From: Pogonophryne albipinna
Lineage: Eukaryota > Chordata > Actinopteri > Perciformes > Artedidraconidae
Direction of reading: 5' to 3'
DNA length: 64,000 bases
Assembly (NCBI GenBank): GCA_028583405.1
Contig: CM053251.1
Span: 1,765,094 to 1,829,093 of the forward strand
Shown here piece after piece: positions 25,117 through 39,083 of this stretch. How positions within the stretch are numbered: the first letter of the stretch is position 1; each line of letters begins with the position of its first letter. A model generated the notes under the pieces. It did not search any database, had not been told where the DNA came from, and saw only the letters and a list, made by a program, of their open reading frames with translations. The translations under genes were made by a program, and so were the position numbers.

Positions 25117-27271
25117 TACAAACTACTTGAAAGATAATCTGGTGCATCCGTGTGTTAGGTGTTGGTACATTTCTGTTGGACAAGTGTTGGATGCAGACCA
25201 TCACCACGTCTTTATTTATTGTCATGGCTTTATGCAGATTCTAGCATCAGTGCAACAGGATCTGAACAAAAACCTGTCAATATAGAGAAATATAGACTTT
25301 TTTAAATAAAATTACTAAATGTTTTTTGTGTGTGGTGCAGTTGCTTTCTTGCTTGATGCTGTACAAGTAATTTAGTTATGTTTGATAGTTTACAATAAGT
25401 CAATTGGAGTTCTACACACCAGTGTTACCACAATATTGCATAAACATAATCCATTCGATTTCCATTTTTAGTCTTGGGCGCAACAGCCACTGGGAGTTTG
25501 TTACAGCTTCAAAAGATACTCTTCAATATTGACATTTTTATTTTATTAATTGATGATATAGATTGTGTGCTACACCATGACAATGTCAAGTTAGGATATT
25601 AACTTTAGGGTTTGAAACAATGGATTTGGTGTGGAGTTTAAGTGAGGACACATCATGAGTGTGTTGCGTTCCCTTTTCCTCTCCTCCTTCACTCGTCTGC
25701 TGGTAGTCATTTGTGAGAAAGTGCATCGACTTGGCAATCAGAGGGACCAGAATAGTTTAAATGTGGTAGATACACTGAACCATAGTAATTTGAAGTAAAA
25801 GCATCTGACCCCCTGATTCAGCTGCATAGCAGAAGAGATCTCGCTTTATTGGCAACAAACGGAAGAGAGAGTGCTGGAAAGAACAGCCATTCCCACAGGT
25901 AACTGAGGTTAATGATCACTGATAGTGACCTTACAACAACTCATGACATTAACTGTAAAGAACAATAAACATTCAGGAGTAGTTTTAGAGACGGAACAGC
26001 AGAGACATCAGGGAAGCTTTGTTTGATTCTCATCTAGCTCTGGTTTGTTCAGACACTTTGCTTCAGCAGGAGAGTGTGAAGATGAAAGCCATAACTCGGA
26101 GAAACCAAATATAGGGTCGACCAAAACAAGGAAAACAACAAGAGCGGTGCTGCGGTGAAGGAACATCTAAAGAAATAACTGTATGACGGTTTAGCAGCTC
26201 TTTAATTACAATGTGGTTCAAGGGAAAACGGAAAGAAAAGGACCTGTCAACACGGAAATGTATAAAAAGGCAATAAAGCAAAGCAAACGCAAGAAAAGGT
26301 GTGATATTGTAGACAAAAGAGCCTGAACACAACCTTTTTTCCTTCTGCAACAAGCTTCCTGCATTGCCTGCTTCATGCATAGCTGCAGCCTGCAGGTATG
26401 AAGTACCGTGGAAAAAGGGATTAAGGCATTGTGAGAAATGCTTTGCTTGTACAGGCATCCTTTTTGGTTCTATTCAGTTTGAGCGATGTAAACTCCAAGA
26501 AAATAGGCTTTTGTTAAACAGTGATAGATTCTTCTTGTGACTTGAATGCAGCTTATCACAGCGGTGACAGTTGATGTAGAAAAAGGCATTGGCTGGATAA
26601 AAAGCTTACTGTGTTTGAATGAACTGTGTCAGGTTTTGTCCTGGGACTACTGCCTCTTTTGACATGATCAGACAAGATTATGTGTGTGTGTTCAGCTTCA
26701 GTTTGCCCTCTCACACACATGAATTAGGACACCAAACCCAACACGCCTGGCATTTCAAAGAGGAGGCCATTTGTTCGAAACAAGTGCCCCATTTAGACTA
26801 TCTTGATCCACGTATTGAACTGTGCCCAGAATCTCTACCCATCTCTCCAAAGCCTGGACTTGTTCTTTAGCACTTTTGTCAATTAAAGTAAATGCATAGG
26901 CATCCGGCACATGTAGACTAAAACTGCAAAGGGTCTTTCCTGTGTCAATTCAGAGATTTCTATTTGGAGGAAAGAACAGATGGCTATTCATAAAACCTCC
27001 AAACAATGGTATCCAGGTTAAATATAACGGACACGGATATGAAACACAAGAGTGAAGGATAAAAATCAAGTTAGACAATCCATGCTTTGAATCGTCCAAA
27101 TCGTCAACATTAGTTTGTTTTGACAATGACGATTTCTTAAAAAGCATTGAGCAATTTAAAAAATTTTTTTATTGGGAATGTACAACCGTGTATTGGCCCT
27201 CGGACAATTGGTTTATACCCTGGTTTAGGAGGGATGATTTGAAGTAAGTTCGGTACAGTGATAGAGAACCT
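25117..27271. other. Intronic sequence, nothing recognised
   Basis: About 2.1 kb without a supported gene. A 131-codon minus-strand frame at 26063-26458 has no recognisable features. Confidence 0.35.
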
Positions 27272-28600
27272 TTAACCTGTTTTCACGAAACTGTGTCTCA
27301 GGGCTTCTTAACATTTATTTTGATATTTTTTTATTTTAATATACTTTATTAATCCCCGTGGGGAAATTGTTTCTCTGTATTTGACCCATCCTAGTGCTAG
27401 GAGAAGTGTGCTGCCATTTTTGAACGGCGCCCGTGGAGCAGTGTATAAGAACGGTGCCTTGCTCGGGGACACCTCGGTAGCACTTGGTCTTGCCGGGACT
27501 TGAACTGGTGACCTTCCAGTTGCCAAGCCAATCCCTATCGACTTCGCCACCACCGCCTAAACGGTAATGTTCCATACTCACGTAACGGGAAGAAACTCAG
27601 CTAACTGACGATACGAACCATTTTTACCGAAACAAAACACAAGTCTCACAAGAAGCGTCTAAATGAGCCCTGAGCTGAAAAAATGCTATCGCACTTAGCA
27701 CAGAACTCACGGCTTAAATACCCTTATTACTTATCGGATCTGCAAGATATCGATTAGCAAGCTGAGATTCCACAGATTCCAGAAATATTAGTATCATCAC
27801 TGAGCGATCCAAACTCGCGACAGGGGAAGCGAAAACAGACATCACAGCACGTAGCTTCACGGAGGAAGCTTCTTACCTTAGCTGTTGTTCTGATCAAAAG
27901 TTGTGTCCAATGACATTAAAACGCTGCTGAAGGTTAAGCCAATGTGTCTGTGTCACTTTGAAATGATTACTGATAATCCATCTTCATATTTACTAGTTTG
28001 AGCCTAGGTTTCAGTTTTCAGAGCATAACATAGCTTTCGATATGCTGCGCGTAAATCTCACTCCTCAATGGTAACCTGTGTGTGGATGTGGAACTTCCCC
28101 TTCGATTCTATTGGCTCTAACGGTTCAAAAGAGGTGTCAATCACCAAAATCGACCAATGGGTTCCAGAGAAACGGCAAATCCACCCAAATGACCCCAATG
28201 GTGTTTTTTTTCTTTCTAAACCTCTCTGAAAAGGTAAAATGTCACTTGTTTTGCATCAATCTTGATACAGGGTACTTATTATATGTTGTAGTTTGGATTC
28301 CTAAAGCTTTTAGTCTACCTTACCATCATTCAAGGGTGGTTTTCACTATAAGTAATGTTTTTTCTTTGGACGGACGCTATAATTTTTTTTTTTTACTATG
28401 TTCAATCTCAATTTACTTTAAAATGAAAACAATTCTATATTCATTCTGACTTTTCTACATCCAACTCACAGGTTTATCATTGCTTTGAGAAAAGGATTAT
28501 TAATTTACCCCTTTTAGAAGGGAAGATATGGTCATTTGTTCTGGGAATGTCATTTTCGAGCCTGAGGCCTGAAAAACAGGCTTGGGGCTTAACAGGTTAA
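27272..28600. mobile_element. TTAA-flanked element with short inverted ends, SINE inserted
   Basis: TTAACCTGTT at 27272 is mirrored by AACAGGTTAA ending at 28600, with similar subterminal CTCAGG/CCTGAGG words. The TTAA flanks fit piggyBac or Kolobok-type insertion. A tRNA-derived SINE occupies 27336-27560. No transposase frame was found. Confidence 0.5.
27336..27560 (-). mobile_element. tRNA-derived SINE, minus strand
   Basis: On the minus strand the head has a box-B-like GGTCACCAGTTCAAGTCCCG, preceded by a box-A-like GTGGCGAAGTCGATAGG. The tail ends GGGGATTAATAAAGTATATT. Transcription would be by RNA polymerase III. Confidence 0.75.
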
Positions 28601-29379
28601 TACATCACAGTGCTGACAGACATTAGTGCAAAGACAACAGACACATTGCTCTAGCTGGGTAATGAGGTTACAATTAACACAATGGCAAGTTAATTACAAT
28701 GTAAATGTTAAGGTAAGGAGCATTTGCAAGCCTTCTATATTACATTAGACTGAATGCAAACTTTCCTAAAAGGCAACAGGTCAAAATAGACTTTAACATA
28801 CCTTAAGAAACTCGACGGTAACACTCTACCTACCTATTTGGCATCAATACACAAACCATTTCAACCCTATAAAGTTATATGTAAAGACATTTGGTCAGAG
28901 TCCTTTCCCTCGGCTACGTTTTGCCCTCATGAATTAAATGGATTTTCTGCACTTTGGATCTTCTCCCTGCGTTTAGCTGCTGATCCGGGGCAGTCTAAAG
29001 TGATTCTGAGCATAAACGTTGCAAGCTTGTGAGCTTGATTTACATTTAAAGTGACTGCAGCTTCAAAGTCACATGCCCTACTTATTTCCCAATTACATGC
29101 CCGCTGCGCGCTGCGGTAGCCCGGCCTGCCGTGTCACAACAGGAAAGCCTTCGAGGCATTCTCATGGTGGATGTTTCTGGACCTCAAAACAATTGGCCAG
29201 ATTCCTTTCCGACCCGCTCATCTAGCAACCAGATGACGGCTAAATACTTTCCGTAATAGACCACAGCACTCAAATACAGCGAGCAACCAATGGTGCTTTG
29301 AAGCTTATGATTTATTTGAAGCTTATATTGCTTTGTAGAGAGAACTAGATGGTCTGTAATGTGGCTAAGCATCTTACAA
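28601..29379. other. Intronic sequence, nothing recognised
   Basis: No gene or element seen. A GC-richer patch lies at 29098-29160. Confidence 0.35.
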
Positions 29380-30218
29380 TTAAAGGTCACCTAGTATGCA
29401 AAATCCTCTTCTTCATGTCTCTTCTACATCAACATGTGTCCCCTCTTCTTCATGTCTCTTCTACATCAACATGTGTCCCCTCTTCTCCATGTCTCTTCTA
29501 CATCAACATGTGTCCCCTCTTCTTCATGTCTCTTCTACATCAACATGTGTCCCCTCTTCTTCATGTCTCTTCTACATCAACATGTGTCCCCTCTTCTTCA
29601 CGTCTCTTCTACATCAACATGTGTCCCCTCTTCTTCATGTCTCTTCTACATCAACATGTGTCCCCTCTTCTTCATGTCTCTTCTACATCAACACGTGTCC
29701 CCTCTTCTTCATGTCTCTTCTACATCAACATGTGTCCCATCTTCTTCATGTCTCTTCTACATCAACATGTGTCCCCTCTGTGTAAAGAGACTCTGAAAGT
29801 TTCAGGAACAAAGATTCTCTCTCTTTTTGATCCATTTCTATAAAAACCTGTCTGAAAATGAGCTGATCAGATTTTGGCCACTTTATGATGTCATAGCGAT
29901 GTTTTGTCTTGTGTAACCATTAGCCAATCAGCAACCAAGGTACCCCCCCCCCCCCTTATCACCTGCATCACCTCCTAGAGCACCATTGAGTTCTTTGTTA
30001 CCAAATCTCTCTCAGAGGGGCGTGGGGAGGGGCTCCTTATTTTCATCTAAAGTAACAGACAGAGAATCAGCACTTTGGAAACAGGGCTGAAACAGAGGGG
30101 ATTATGGGTAATGCTGCAATGATCTGTTTGGTGTTTCAGCCAATCAGAGACAGGCTCTGTATATATCTGAGACCTGTGATATATTGATGAAAAACAGTAT
30201 AATAGGGGACCTTTTTAA
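29380..30218. mobile_element. TTAA MITE with internal 37-bp minisatellite, copy A
   Basis: Ends are TTAAAGGTCACCTAGTATGC and the inverse of AAAGGTCCCCTATTATACTG, bounded by TTAA. After 20 bp a 37-bp minisatellite of about ten units (29403-29780) begins, followed by unique interior, a C13 run near 29942-29954 and the right end. Copy B (52739-53501) has the same layout in the opposite orientation. Confidence 0.85.
29403..29780. repeat. 37-bp minisatellite, about 10 units
   Basis: The unit contains CTCTTCTTCATGTCTCTTCT and ACATCAACATGTGTCC. Because 37 is not a multiple of 3 all three plus frames stay open and repeat the same 37-residue phrase. These frames are not genes. Confidence 0.97.
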
Positions 30219-31514
30219 GAAAAAGTCTGATGCCACCGTCTTCTTTTTTGGGTCTATTCGATTATCAGTAAAGTGTCTTTAATAAATCGGTGTGGTCAAC
30301 TTCTTTTGCCAAGATGCTGTTTTTTCATCCCTCTTTCTCAGTTTAAAGCTCACCCAGTGTCCGGCGAGGCTTTGTGAAAGCTTGTCTTTGAGGCAGAGAT
30401 ACTCTGCAAATACCTCTATCTTCACTATCCAGACCCGATGGATGGAAAAAGGCTCGCTCCTGCCAAAGATTGAGTCCAGCTTGTTCTCTATAAACAGCCA
30501 CATGGATTTTTGCTTTGATTTACTCATTTTTTTAGGGAGGATCATTCAGCCTTCAGAGACATGTAAAGATAGACTGATTTTGACATGTCATACAGGGAAG
30601 TTATTTTGCAGACAATGTTGAAAAATAATCATATTAAAGATAAATTGGCGAATGTACTCCATGCCTTTTGCTCCAAGAATAATGCATTATAAATGGTGGT
30701 TGGTTTTAAGAGAGAATGGCGTGGTTGTGTCAACAGCTCTAGATACATATGCTTCCTGCTACATGTATATCCTTTTATGTTCTCTCGTTGGCGACAATGT
30801 CCTCTTGACCCTGCAGTTGGTCCTTTTACATAACCAGTGTTAGGACTTGCCGAGGGTAAATGAGTGCACGTACTGTTTGTGTACATATACATGTATGTAT
30901 ACCACTTTGCAAGCTTCTAATGCAAAGTGGAATTTAAATGTCAAGAGTAGATCAGAAATGTTGAGCCTTTAAGCGTACAGAACATTTTAAATCATACTTT
31001 GTTACACACGCAAAGATCACGCTTAACTATCTTTGTTTGGAGATGGAGGCATTCCCTCCAAAGTGCCTTCATCAGGGGAAGCCTTTATTCATTTTGTAAA
31101 ACCCAGCGTGCCGATTCATTTTCAACCACGACTCACTTTTAACCCAAATTCCAGATGGATCTTACATTCTTGAAGGTTATGACTGTGTGTGATTTCATCA
31201 TAGCTTTCAGAGAGCCAAAGGAAACTCTAATCTTCTCTCTTGCTGCAACCAACACCCCCCCCCCCACTCCCTTAGTTTCTCTCCAGAGGAGGACACGACT
31301 GCAATCTGCTTCTCCGTCTCCCAGAGCTCCAGCCTCCCCTCTGCCCACATCCATCTCTACGTCCCAGCTCTATTACCTCCCCCACCATCTTCAGAACCCA
31401 CTTCTTAAAATAAAATAAGCCTCTCTATTCCCCCTCAGCTTTGATCCACATGGGCCTGAGCTTTGAAGAAACAAGTTCCTCTTCTTTTCCTCATTTCACT
31501 GCAGACAAGAAGGC
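30219..31514. other. Intronic sequence, nothing recognised
   Basis: Contains a C-run at 31255-31264. No supported gene. Confidence 0.35.
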
Positions 31515-31660
31515 ACATTATCATTGTCATATGCACAAAGCTACAGTGTAGAAATGGTAATGAAATTCTTCTGACCTGAGCTCCTCCAACAATGTATAAT
31601 AAAATACAAAATAAAAAGTAATGCAAAAAGTCTATATACATGTCAATAGAATATGATATG
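31515..31660. repeat. Dispersed repeat, LINE-3'-end character
   Basis: ATGCACAAAGCTACAGTGTAG and GAGCTCCTCCAAC relate it to 12345 and 34470. Confidence 0.45.
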
Positions 31661-31665
31661 TACAT

Positions 31666-32177
31666 TAGGGCTGAACGAATTTGAAACAACTGACATTGCA
31701 ATATGAAAAAATACAGGAATTTAAGAAAAGACAGTTTTTTTTGTCCGCAAACCATCCTTTCTTGAACTTTAATGCTATACAATTGCTATACTTCAAACTA
31801 TATTTAACCTGATGAAGGATTTTAGTCACGGACGTCTGGATCTTAAGTTATCAGAGCAACAAGCTGAGCTAGCTCGGTTAGCAGCGCCGAACTGCCCCGG
31901 AGAAACACATGAAACTACTGTATTCAGTGTTTTGACCTTTAATCACCGGGTCCGTTTGCTTTGGAGATTTGATTGTGATTGGTGGTTTGCTGTGCATGAG
32001 GAGCCTGCATGTCACTCACTCAAGTACCCCTGCGGACATGAGAGCCGCGCGAGTGTTCCTTTTGTAGCAAGCAGCAAAATAATTGTAACATGACGTGTTT
32101 GAGTTCATTTGCCTACTTAATATCGCCCGTGCGCATCTCGCGATTATCGTCATGACACGATATATCGTGCAGCCCTA
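31666..32177. mobile_element. hAT-type MITE with perfect 8-bp duplication ATGTACAT
   Basis: Ends TAGGGCTGAACGAATT and the inverse of TAGGGCTGCACGATAT. ATGTACAT is at 31658-31665 and 32178-32185. No transposase. Confidence 0.92.
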
Positions 32178-32185
32178 ATGTACAT

Positions 32186-32706
32186 TATACAGCTCTAATA
32201 AAAGCTGCCAAATGGTGAAGATGCAATCGACTTAAACATTTCGCACGATTTCCTTTTTCTGTCAACAGTCCGGCATAAAAAAATTCTACTTCCTGTCGGT
32301 AATTTCTGTCTTCTTCACGCTAAAATGCTAACACATGTTCATGTTAGTGTCTTTTTTGTCTTGGAGTACACAATCTAAGCCTTTTTTTAAGGATTATTAA
32401 CTTAAAACCCATGCAGTTTTGGTCACCATGATGGCATTACCACGGCGATGACTAAGCAGGTCGGAGTATAGTGTCTCATGCACACCAGATGTTGTGAGGA
32501 TTATGACATCGTGCTTGCAGGATAACCGTTGTCCTGCCTCGCTGTCCCACACACGGACATGCGCACGCTTTCCCTCCCTTTTTCAAGAGGGTTCTGCTTC
32601 TGCGTTTGAAGTTTGTCCATAAACATTACACAACAGTGTCTGTAAGACATCAGTGAGCGTGTTGCTCGGTTTGTTCTGCCTGTTCTGGCCTGTCTGCCCA
32701 TTTGCT
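32186..32706. other. Intronic sequence, nothing recognised
   Basis: No gene or element seen. Confidence 0.35.
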
Positions 32707-33555
32707 GTCTATTCAGGCCTCACAGTCCCCAAAGATGTTCCCTCATAGGTCCAAACGCCACACCTCCATATTGCATTTCTGCAGATGAATGTGTGTGATC
32801 ATACATAGAGTAATTACAGATTCCTCGAGCTGATCGTCAGAATTGGGATTGCGTCCGATCGAGGCATCTTGAAGCCTGATCGATTCATCATTTGTTCATT
32901 AGTCCAGTTGATTTGAGAAACCCACATCTGCTCCCATACTTATACGTTCCTTCCACTCCTTTTAACACACACGCTTCCATGCGGTATCTTTCTAGTGATT
33001 GGTTTACTTGCAGATGTGTCCGCCTTGTGAGGCTGGTTGATGTTGTCTGTCTTCTGTTGTTAATAAAGATAATGTTAAATTATTTCCACACACATTCAAC
33101 AAAGATAATAGGCCCTTAAAAGAGTCAAAACAAAAGAGGCAAAAGTTAAATAAAATGATACGCAAACTTAGCTGATAGTTAAGAAACGCTGTCTTTGTCA
33201 CAAACCCTTTATCCAGTAATTACAATATATTTATTCAAACATGGAAATGCAAAGAAAGGACATGTTTTTCAGTCTTGTCTCTTCATAAATAGCCTCGTGA
33301 CATATTAAGAATAGCTATGGCTATATGATATTGATGCTCCTTTGGTTTTTCTTTTTCAATTGCATTTCCTTTGACCCAGAAAGACTGATGTTATGAAGTA
33401 TTACTGCTTTGTGGGGGTGCTGCCTGAGCGGGGCGAGACCTTCTCTCTAGAGCAGAGAGAGGAGCTGTGGATTATTGTTGATTAATGCATCGGTGTTTCT
33501 TCATAGTTTGGACCTATGAGGGAACATCTTTGGGGACTGTGAGGCCTGAATAGAC
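32707..33555. repeat. Pair of identical 50-bp inverted repeats
   Basis: Bases 32707-32756 (starting GTCTATTCAGGCCTCACAGT) are the exact reverse complement of 33506-33555. The 749 bp between them show no gene. No target duplication is seen around the pair. Confidence 0.85.
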
Positions 33556-33689
33556 CCTCCGTCAAAAACACTAAACTTAAAATGAAAGCGTTTAGTTTAT
33601 TTAATAAAAGAGCACATGTGAAAAGTGATAGTAGATATAGATTATTTGCAATTTGGCGCAATATATATATATATGAAAAATAAATTATA

Positions 33690-33789
33690 AAAAAGAAAAA
33701 TTTTTTTTTTTTTTTTTTTAAAAACACCTTGAATTTCAGGGGGGGGCGCGGGGCTCCGTTGGCCAAGACAATGGTAGGGGAAACACTGC
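33690..33789. mobile_element. Right end of a hAT-like element and poly(T) run
   Basis: GGGGGCGCGGGGCTCCGTTG and GGTAGGGGAAACACTG are the end of a common fish hAT-type repeat (inverse CAGTGTTTCCCC). A poly(T) of about 20 bases lies at 33700-33719. The left end was not found. Confidence 0.45.
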
Positions 33790-34469
33790 CATGTATTGTA
33801 GCTTGTTTAAGGATGTGAAATATCGTACTGCTCCTCTTACTGCAGAGCCCCGAGCGTCCCCGGGGAGTTGTTTTGGAGCGTTTATCTTGGCAGCTCTGCT
33901 ATTGCAGTTATGTATAATGGGACATATCTCAGCCGCTACAAATAAGCCTCCTTATTTGTGCCTTTTCCATTTGCTGATCTGTAATCTGATAGCTTTGGCA
34001 GCGTTTTCTCTGGAGCTGCCACATGACGCTGGCAGACAGCACAGTTTCTGACTCTGTGTTTCAGGGCATGTTTGACAGAATAATCCCTTGCACCGCTGTA
34101 TGACCATTGACCAACTGTTCCTACTACTTCTGCCCCCGCTCAATCCCCGCGTGCAACATCTCCCAATCCCTCGGATCACATTTGGCGTCATAACTGGATC
34201 AGGAAAGGGGTATGTGCGTAAGTCGTTTTTTGTATTCATAGATTGGCGGCATTCGGGGTCGAGGTGTCGCCAGATGCTTTTCAGAGGAGAAGCCGGTGAT
34301 TCTGCTGTGACTCACCGCCTGAAAGCCTGCTTTTCATTTGGGACGGAGGAAGAATGGCCAGGGTGTGAGCGTCTTCTGTCGCAACATGTTAAGACCTGAT
34401 GAATTGTATAATGATAGCAGCTCCAATGGCCAATATCGGACAGATGTCATTCAAGGATTAAAGGATTTC
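33790..34469. other. Intronic sequence, nothing recognised
   Basis: No gene seen. Confidence 0.35.
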
Positions 34470-34580
34470 ATTGTAATTTGTACATTAGCTACAGTGTAGT
34501 TATGACAATGACATTCTTAGGTCACAGGCTCCTCCAACAGTGCAACACAATACAACGGATAAAACAGATGTATATACACA
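34470..34580. repeat. Dispersed repeat, LINE-3'-end character
   Basis: Contains TACATTAGCTACAGTGTAG, shared exactly with 12345-12480. Confidence 0.5.
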
Positions 34581-34673
34581 CTGATACAAAGGCCGTGTGT
34601 GTATGAGAGTGTGTTTTTTGAGATTGCAGAAGTGACAGTGGTGTTGGTTCAACCCAACATGACTGAGATGTAT

Positions 34674-34810
34674 TTAAAGTGGCCCTATTATGCTTTTTTC
34701 TTCGGGTGTCCCCTTCCCTGTAGTGTGATAAATGTTTTTTTGCAATCCCTCCAGACGGGAGCTTCTTTTCAGCTTTTTAGGAAATATTGAAAAGCTATGA
34801 CGGACGCAGT
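34674..34810. mobile_element. Fragment of a TTAAAG-type MITE end
   Basis: TTAAAGTGGCCCTATTATGC resembles the inverse of the fragment ending near 46200 and the ends of 50408-51160. Confidence 0.4.
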
Positions 34811-37239
34811 TGTTCATTACGTTGCAATAATTAACTCCTGCTGCACGAAGACAGTCTTGGTTGTGTTCTGTGTGTCATTGTCACCGTTGACAGCTGTGTG
34901 AGTCTAACTGTTGCATTTAACGGTTGTTGACATGCAATGAGTATTTTGTCCTGAGGTTGCTTGTGATTGAAGAACTGGTTTTTGTATCAGCAGCTCTATC
35001 CTTTATTGTTGCGATGAAACACAACGGTGTGCACGATCACCTCTACTAATCACAATCAAATCATCAAGTACTTTATTTATCCAAAGGGGAAATGGGTTTT
35101 GTCACAGTTGCTCCATTTTAAAATAAATGAAAGATAAATAAAACAATTGAATATAGCTATTTAATCAAACATTGGAAGTTAAAGTAAGATTGTCGATTAA
35201 AAAGATTAAAAACAAAAAAAGATATTAATAAAAAACCTAAGAAGTTGCAGAAAAATGTCCAATAAAAATGTTTAAATAAAGATATTAATATTACATAATA
35301 AGTTAGAGTAAAATATTAAACTAAAAAGTTAAATTATATATTTATATTATATATGAAGTTAAATTTAAAATGTACAAAAATAAATAAGAATACATTTAGA
35401 TCAAATAACATTTAATACAAATGTGTATATTTTTTATATTGCCATGTGTTCCTAGAGCAAATGTCACCCTTCTCATATGTTCCCTTGTCATCTTGTATCT
35501 TCTCTACCTTGCATATCATATTCTGTATTTCTCATTTTTCATTTGTTCAACATCCACCCTCAATCCCATCTTAATTTGCCATGCTGTTATTACATGTCTG
35601 GTCTTGATTACTTCTTGCCTCGGCACTCTCTGAAGGCCTCTGCCTGTATAATCATCTGTCCCGTCAGAACCAGTTAAATTACATATACGCTCTGCTTCAG
35701 GTTAAGACCTCATAGCCTCCTATCGTCTACCCCAATATCTTCCCTCCCACTCCCCTCAGGAGCACCGGGTGCCACAGTTTCCTCCCCACACTTCCCATAT
35801 CATCCCTCTGATTGGCTGAACTCTCATGACCCCTAAGGAAAGATTTTCTCCATTACTGTGGTGTGTGTTTGTCATCTGAAGTGATAGCTGGGATGTGTCA
35901 CTATTTTAAAGGACCACATTTCTTCTTGGCCGAGCTTCTATCAGTGCTGGTGAGAACAAAGCCACGTTTGAGGCTGTGCTAACCCAGATTAAGAGTGTTT
36001 GAGTCTCATCAACTGGACACAGCTGTGCTGGTGCTATCTGCTGCACGCTTTGTGACTCTCATCCGTGTTAGTATAGCATGCAAGTTAGTATAGGTTCGGA
36101 CATGTTACTTTAAGGCTGCATACAATATATTTTCTCTTTATCTATTGCTGAATTCCAGAGGGGAAACCATGGATCATCACTGACAACACCACCAACAATA
36201 AATCTTACATTTGAAAGCGCATAATTAAACATAATTAAGACGCCGATGCAAGGCATGTGTGTCTTGTTTATTTGGATCCACATTTATTGCTACCATGGGG
36301 ACATAGAGTAAAAAAAACAAATTTGTATCAATAAACGTTATTAATTATAATAGCTTGCGGCAAGACTTGAATGCGTTTTCCCCCTTTCTTCAGGGGCACC
36401 CCAGTCATCCAGGCTTTTATGCCTCAATTATGAAACTTTTTCCAACTTCAGTTGATATTTCTAGCAATGGATTGTTGCAGTGTTATCTTCTTTTGCCTGT
36501 ACTTTGCTGAGCTTTTCTGCCGATAACTGAGAAGACATGTATCTAGCCAGAGTGACATGCAAAAGCATTGTCTCTTTCTTCTCCATTGACTGGTCCATAC
36601 ACTGATGATAATCTAAGTTATTCCTAAACCTTGAGCTGCCTTTAGTTTTGCGTGATTTGTTGCTTTTTGAATACCTTCTTTCTAGGGACTGTTAAACGCC
36701 ATATATGACCCATAATAGTTTGAACTAGCCACAAGAAAACTAGGAACATACTTTGCTAACACTGTCTGCCTTCTAAAGAGATGGGAGTCACATGAACTTC
36801 GCAAACGGTTGTTATGCAAAGTTATAATCGGGTGTTTTGTTTATTAACCCTGAACGCCTAAAAGCTTTACACATGAGTCATCTGCATTCCATGTGCTTGT
36901 TTTATAGCAATTCAAATGACAAATCAATGCATAAAAACAGGTCTCTCTGGAAAGGACGAAGGAACTTGTTGCGGTAGAACCGGTTCTAGATGCTTCGTCT
37001 GTTTGACTTCCACCTCTGACAGACAGGAAATCCTTCTGTCACATTCTTCCGGAAACCAAACCAGAGGAACCACAAGATCGTTTGCTGATAGCAGTCAATC
37101 ATCGAGCCCCGAGGAGTGCCTCCAGTGACAGTGTTTGTTACACGATACTGACTGACAATTTCTGACAGCAATACAAAACAATCTACACATCCTGTTGATT
37201 ATTCGCCCCTGGTTACATTTGCAGAAATGCGGGTTGGAT
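34811..37239. other. Intronic sequence, AT-rich, nothing recognised
   Basis: A strongly AT-rich tract lies at 35090-35430. Short LINE-tail-like pieces occur near 35063 and 36262. No gene. Confidence 0.35.
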
Positions 37240-37725
37240 ATAGAAAATTCCAATGAATTGACATGCACTTTTTTTTAGCTGGTTCCCTCTCATATTTGCA
37301 CATATATGTGTAAAAAACAAAGTCTATATGGCCTCCGCTCCCAAGATTTTATTCAGATGCTGGTTCCTAAAGTGAGAACAGAACTAGGTAACCTGGAATA
37401 ATATACAGAAGGAGCTGAAACTCTCAGATTTGATCACTATGGGGGAATTCAAGTCCATCTTAAAAAGGACGGAGAACAAGAAACCATTGGTGGATGTGAT
37501 TGCTCATATATCTTAAAATTGTTCCAGTTTTTTATATTTTATAACAGTTTCTTTTATTTGCATATTCACTGGTTAACGTGCCATTTCATTTGTGTTTTAC
37601 GACCGCTGTATTGGTCTGCCTGTATTCTTTTGTGTTCATTTGTTGTAACTTTGTTCATACTGCCCTCTTGGCCAGGTCGCTCTTGAAAAAAAGAGACTTT
37701 AATCTCAATGAGACTTCTTATATCA
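37240..37725 (+). mobile_element. 3' part of an L2/Rex-like LINE, plus strand
   Basis: A decayed frame contains VPKVRTELG, then KELKLS and LWGNSS-like or shifted equivalents, as in the C-terminus of fish LINE reverse transcriptases. It is followed by the 3' UTR words CTGCCCTCTTGGCCAGGTCG and CTTGAAAAAAAGAGAC. Stops and shifts interrupt it. Confidence 0.6.
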
Positions 37726-38733
<1,008 letters not shown>

Positions 38734-38750
38734 ATTGTATCTGTGCATAC

Positions 38751-39075
38751 TAGGGATGGACATTTTAAAGCAATTTATATTCGAATATTCGACCGCCAAA
38801 AAAACGGTTAACCACATTTACATATCCTATAAAAACATTTATTTTTTAAATGTTAAAAAAAAAGACAAATTCAAATAAATATAGAAACCAAACCAAGATG
38901 TATTTGATATTTTTCTTAAGATATTTAAAATGGGACTGTCGTATATATATTTAATTAAGCATTTGATAATATGTAATCAACTTCGGCAAATAAAAAAGTT
39001 ACAATAAAAATATTCATAACTCATATTTGAATACATGAACCCTTTTGAATATTCGATGAATCATTCCCATCCCTA
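38751..39075. mobile_element. hAT-type MITE with perfect 8-bp duplication GTGCATAC
   Basis: Ends TAGGGATGGACATT and the inverse of TAGGGATGGGAATG. GTGCATAC is at 38743-38750 and 39076-39083. Subterminal ATTCGAATATTCG-like words; no transposase. Confidence 0.92.
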
Positions 39076-39083
39076 GTGCATAC

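Noticed and set aside
26063..26458. 131-codon minus-strand frame
   Set aside because: No domain, no codon pattern or splice support seen; length is within chance for a 64-kb window.
29349..29843. Overlapping 120-164 codon frames
   Set aside because: All three plus frames are open because of the 37-bp tandem repeat in a MITE; the same happens at 53111-53485.
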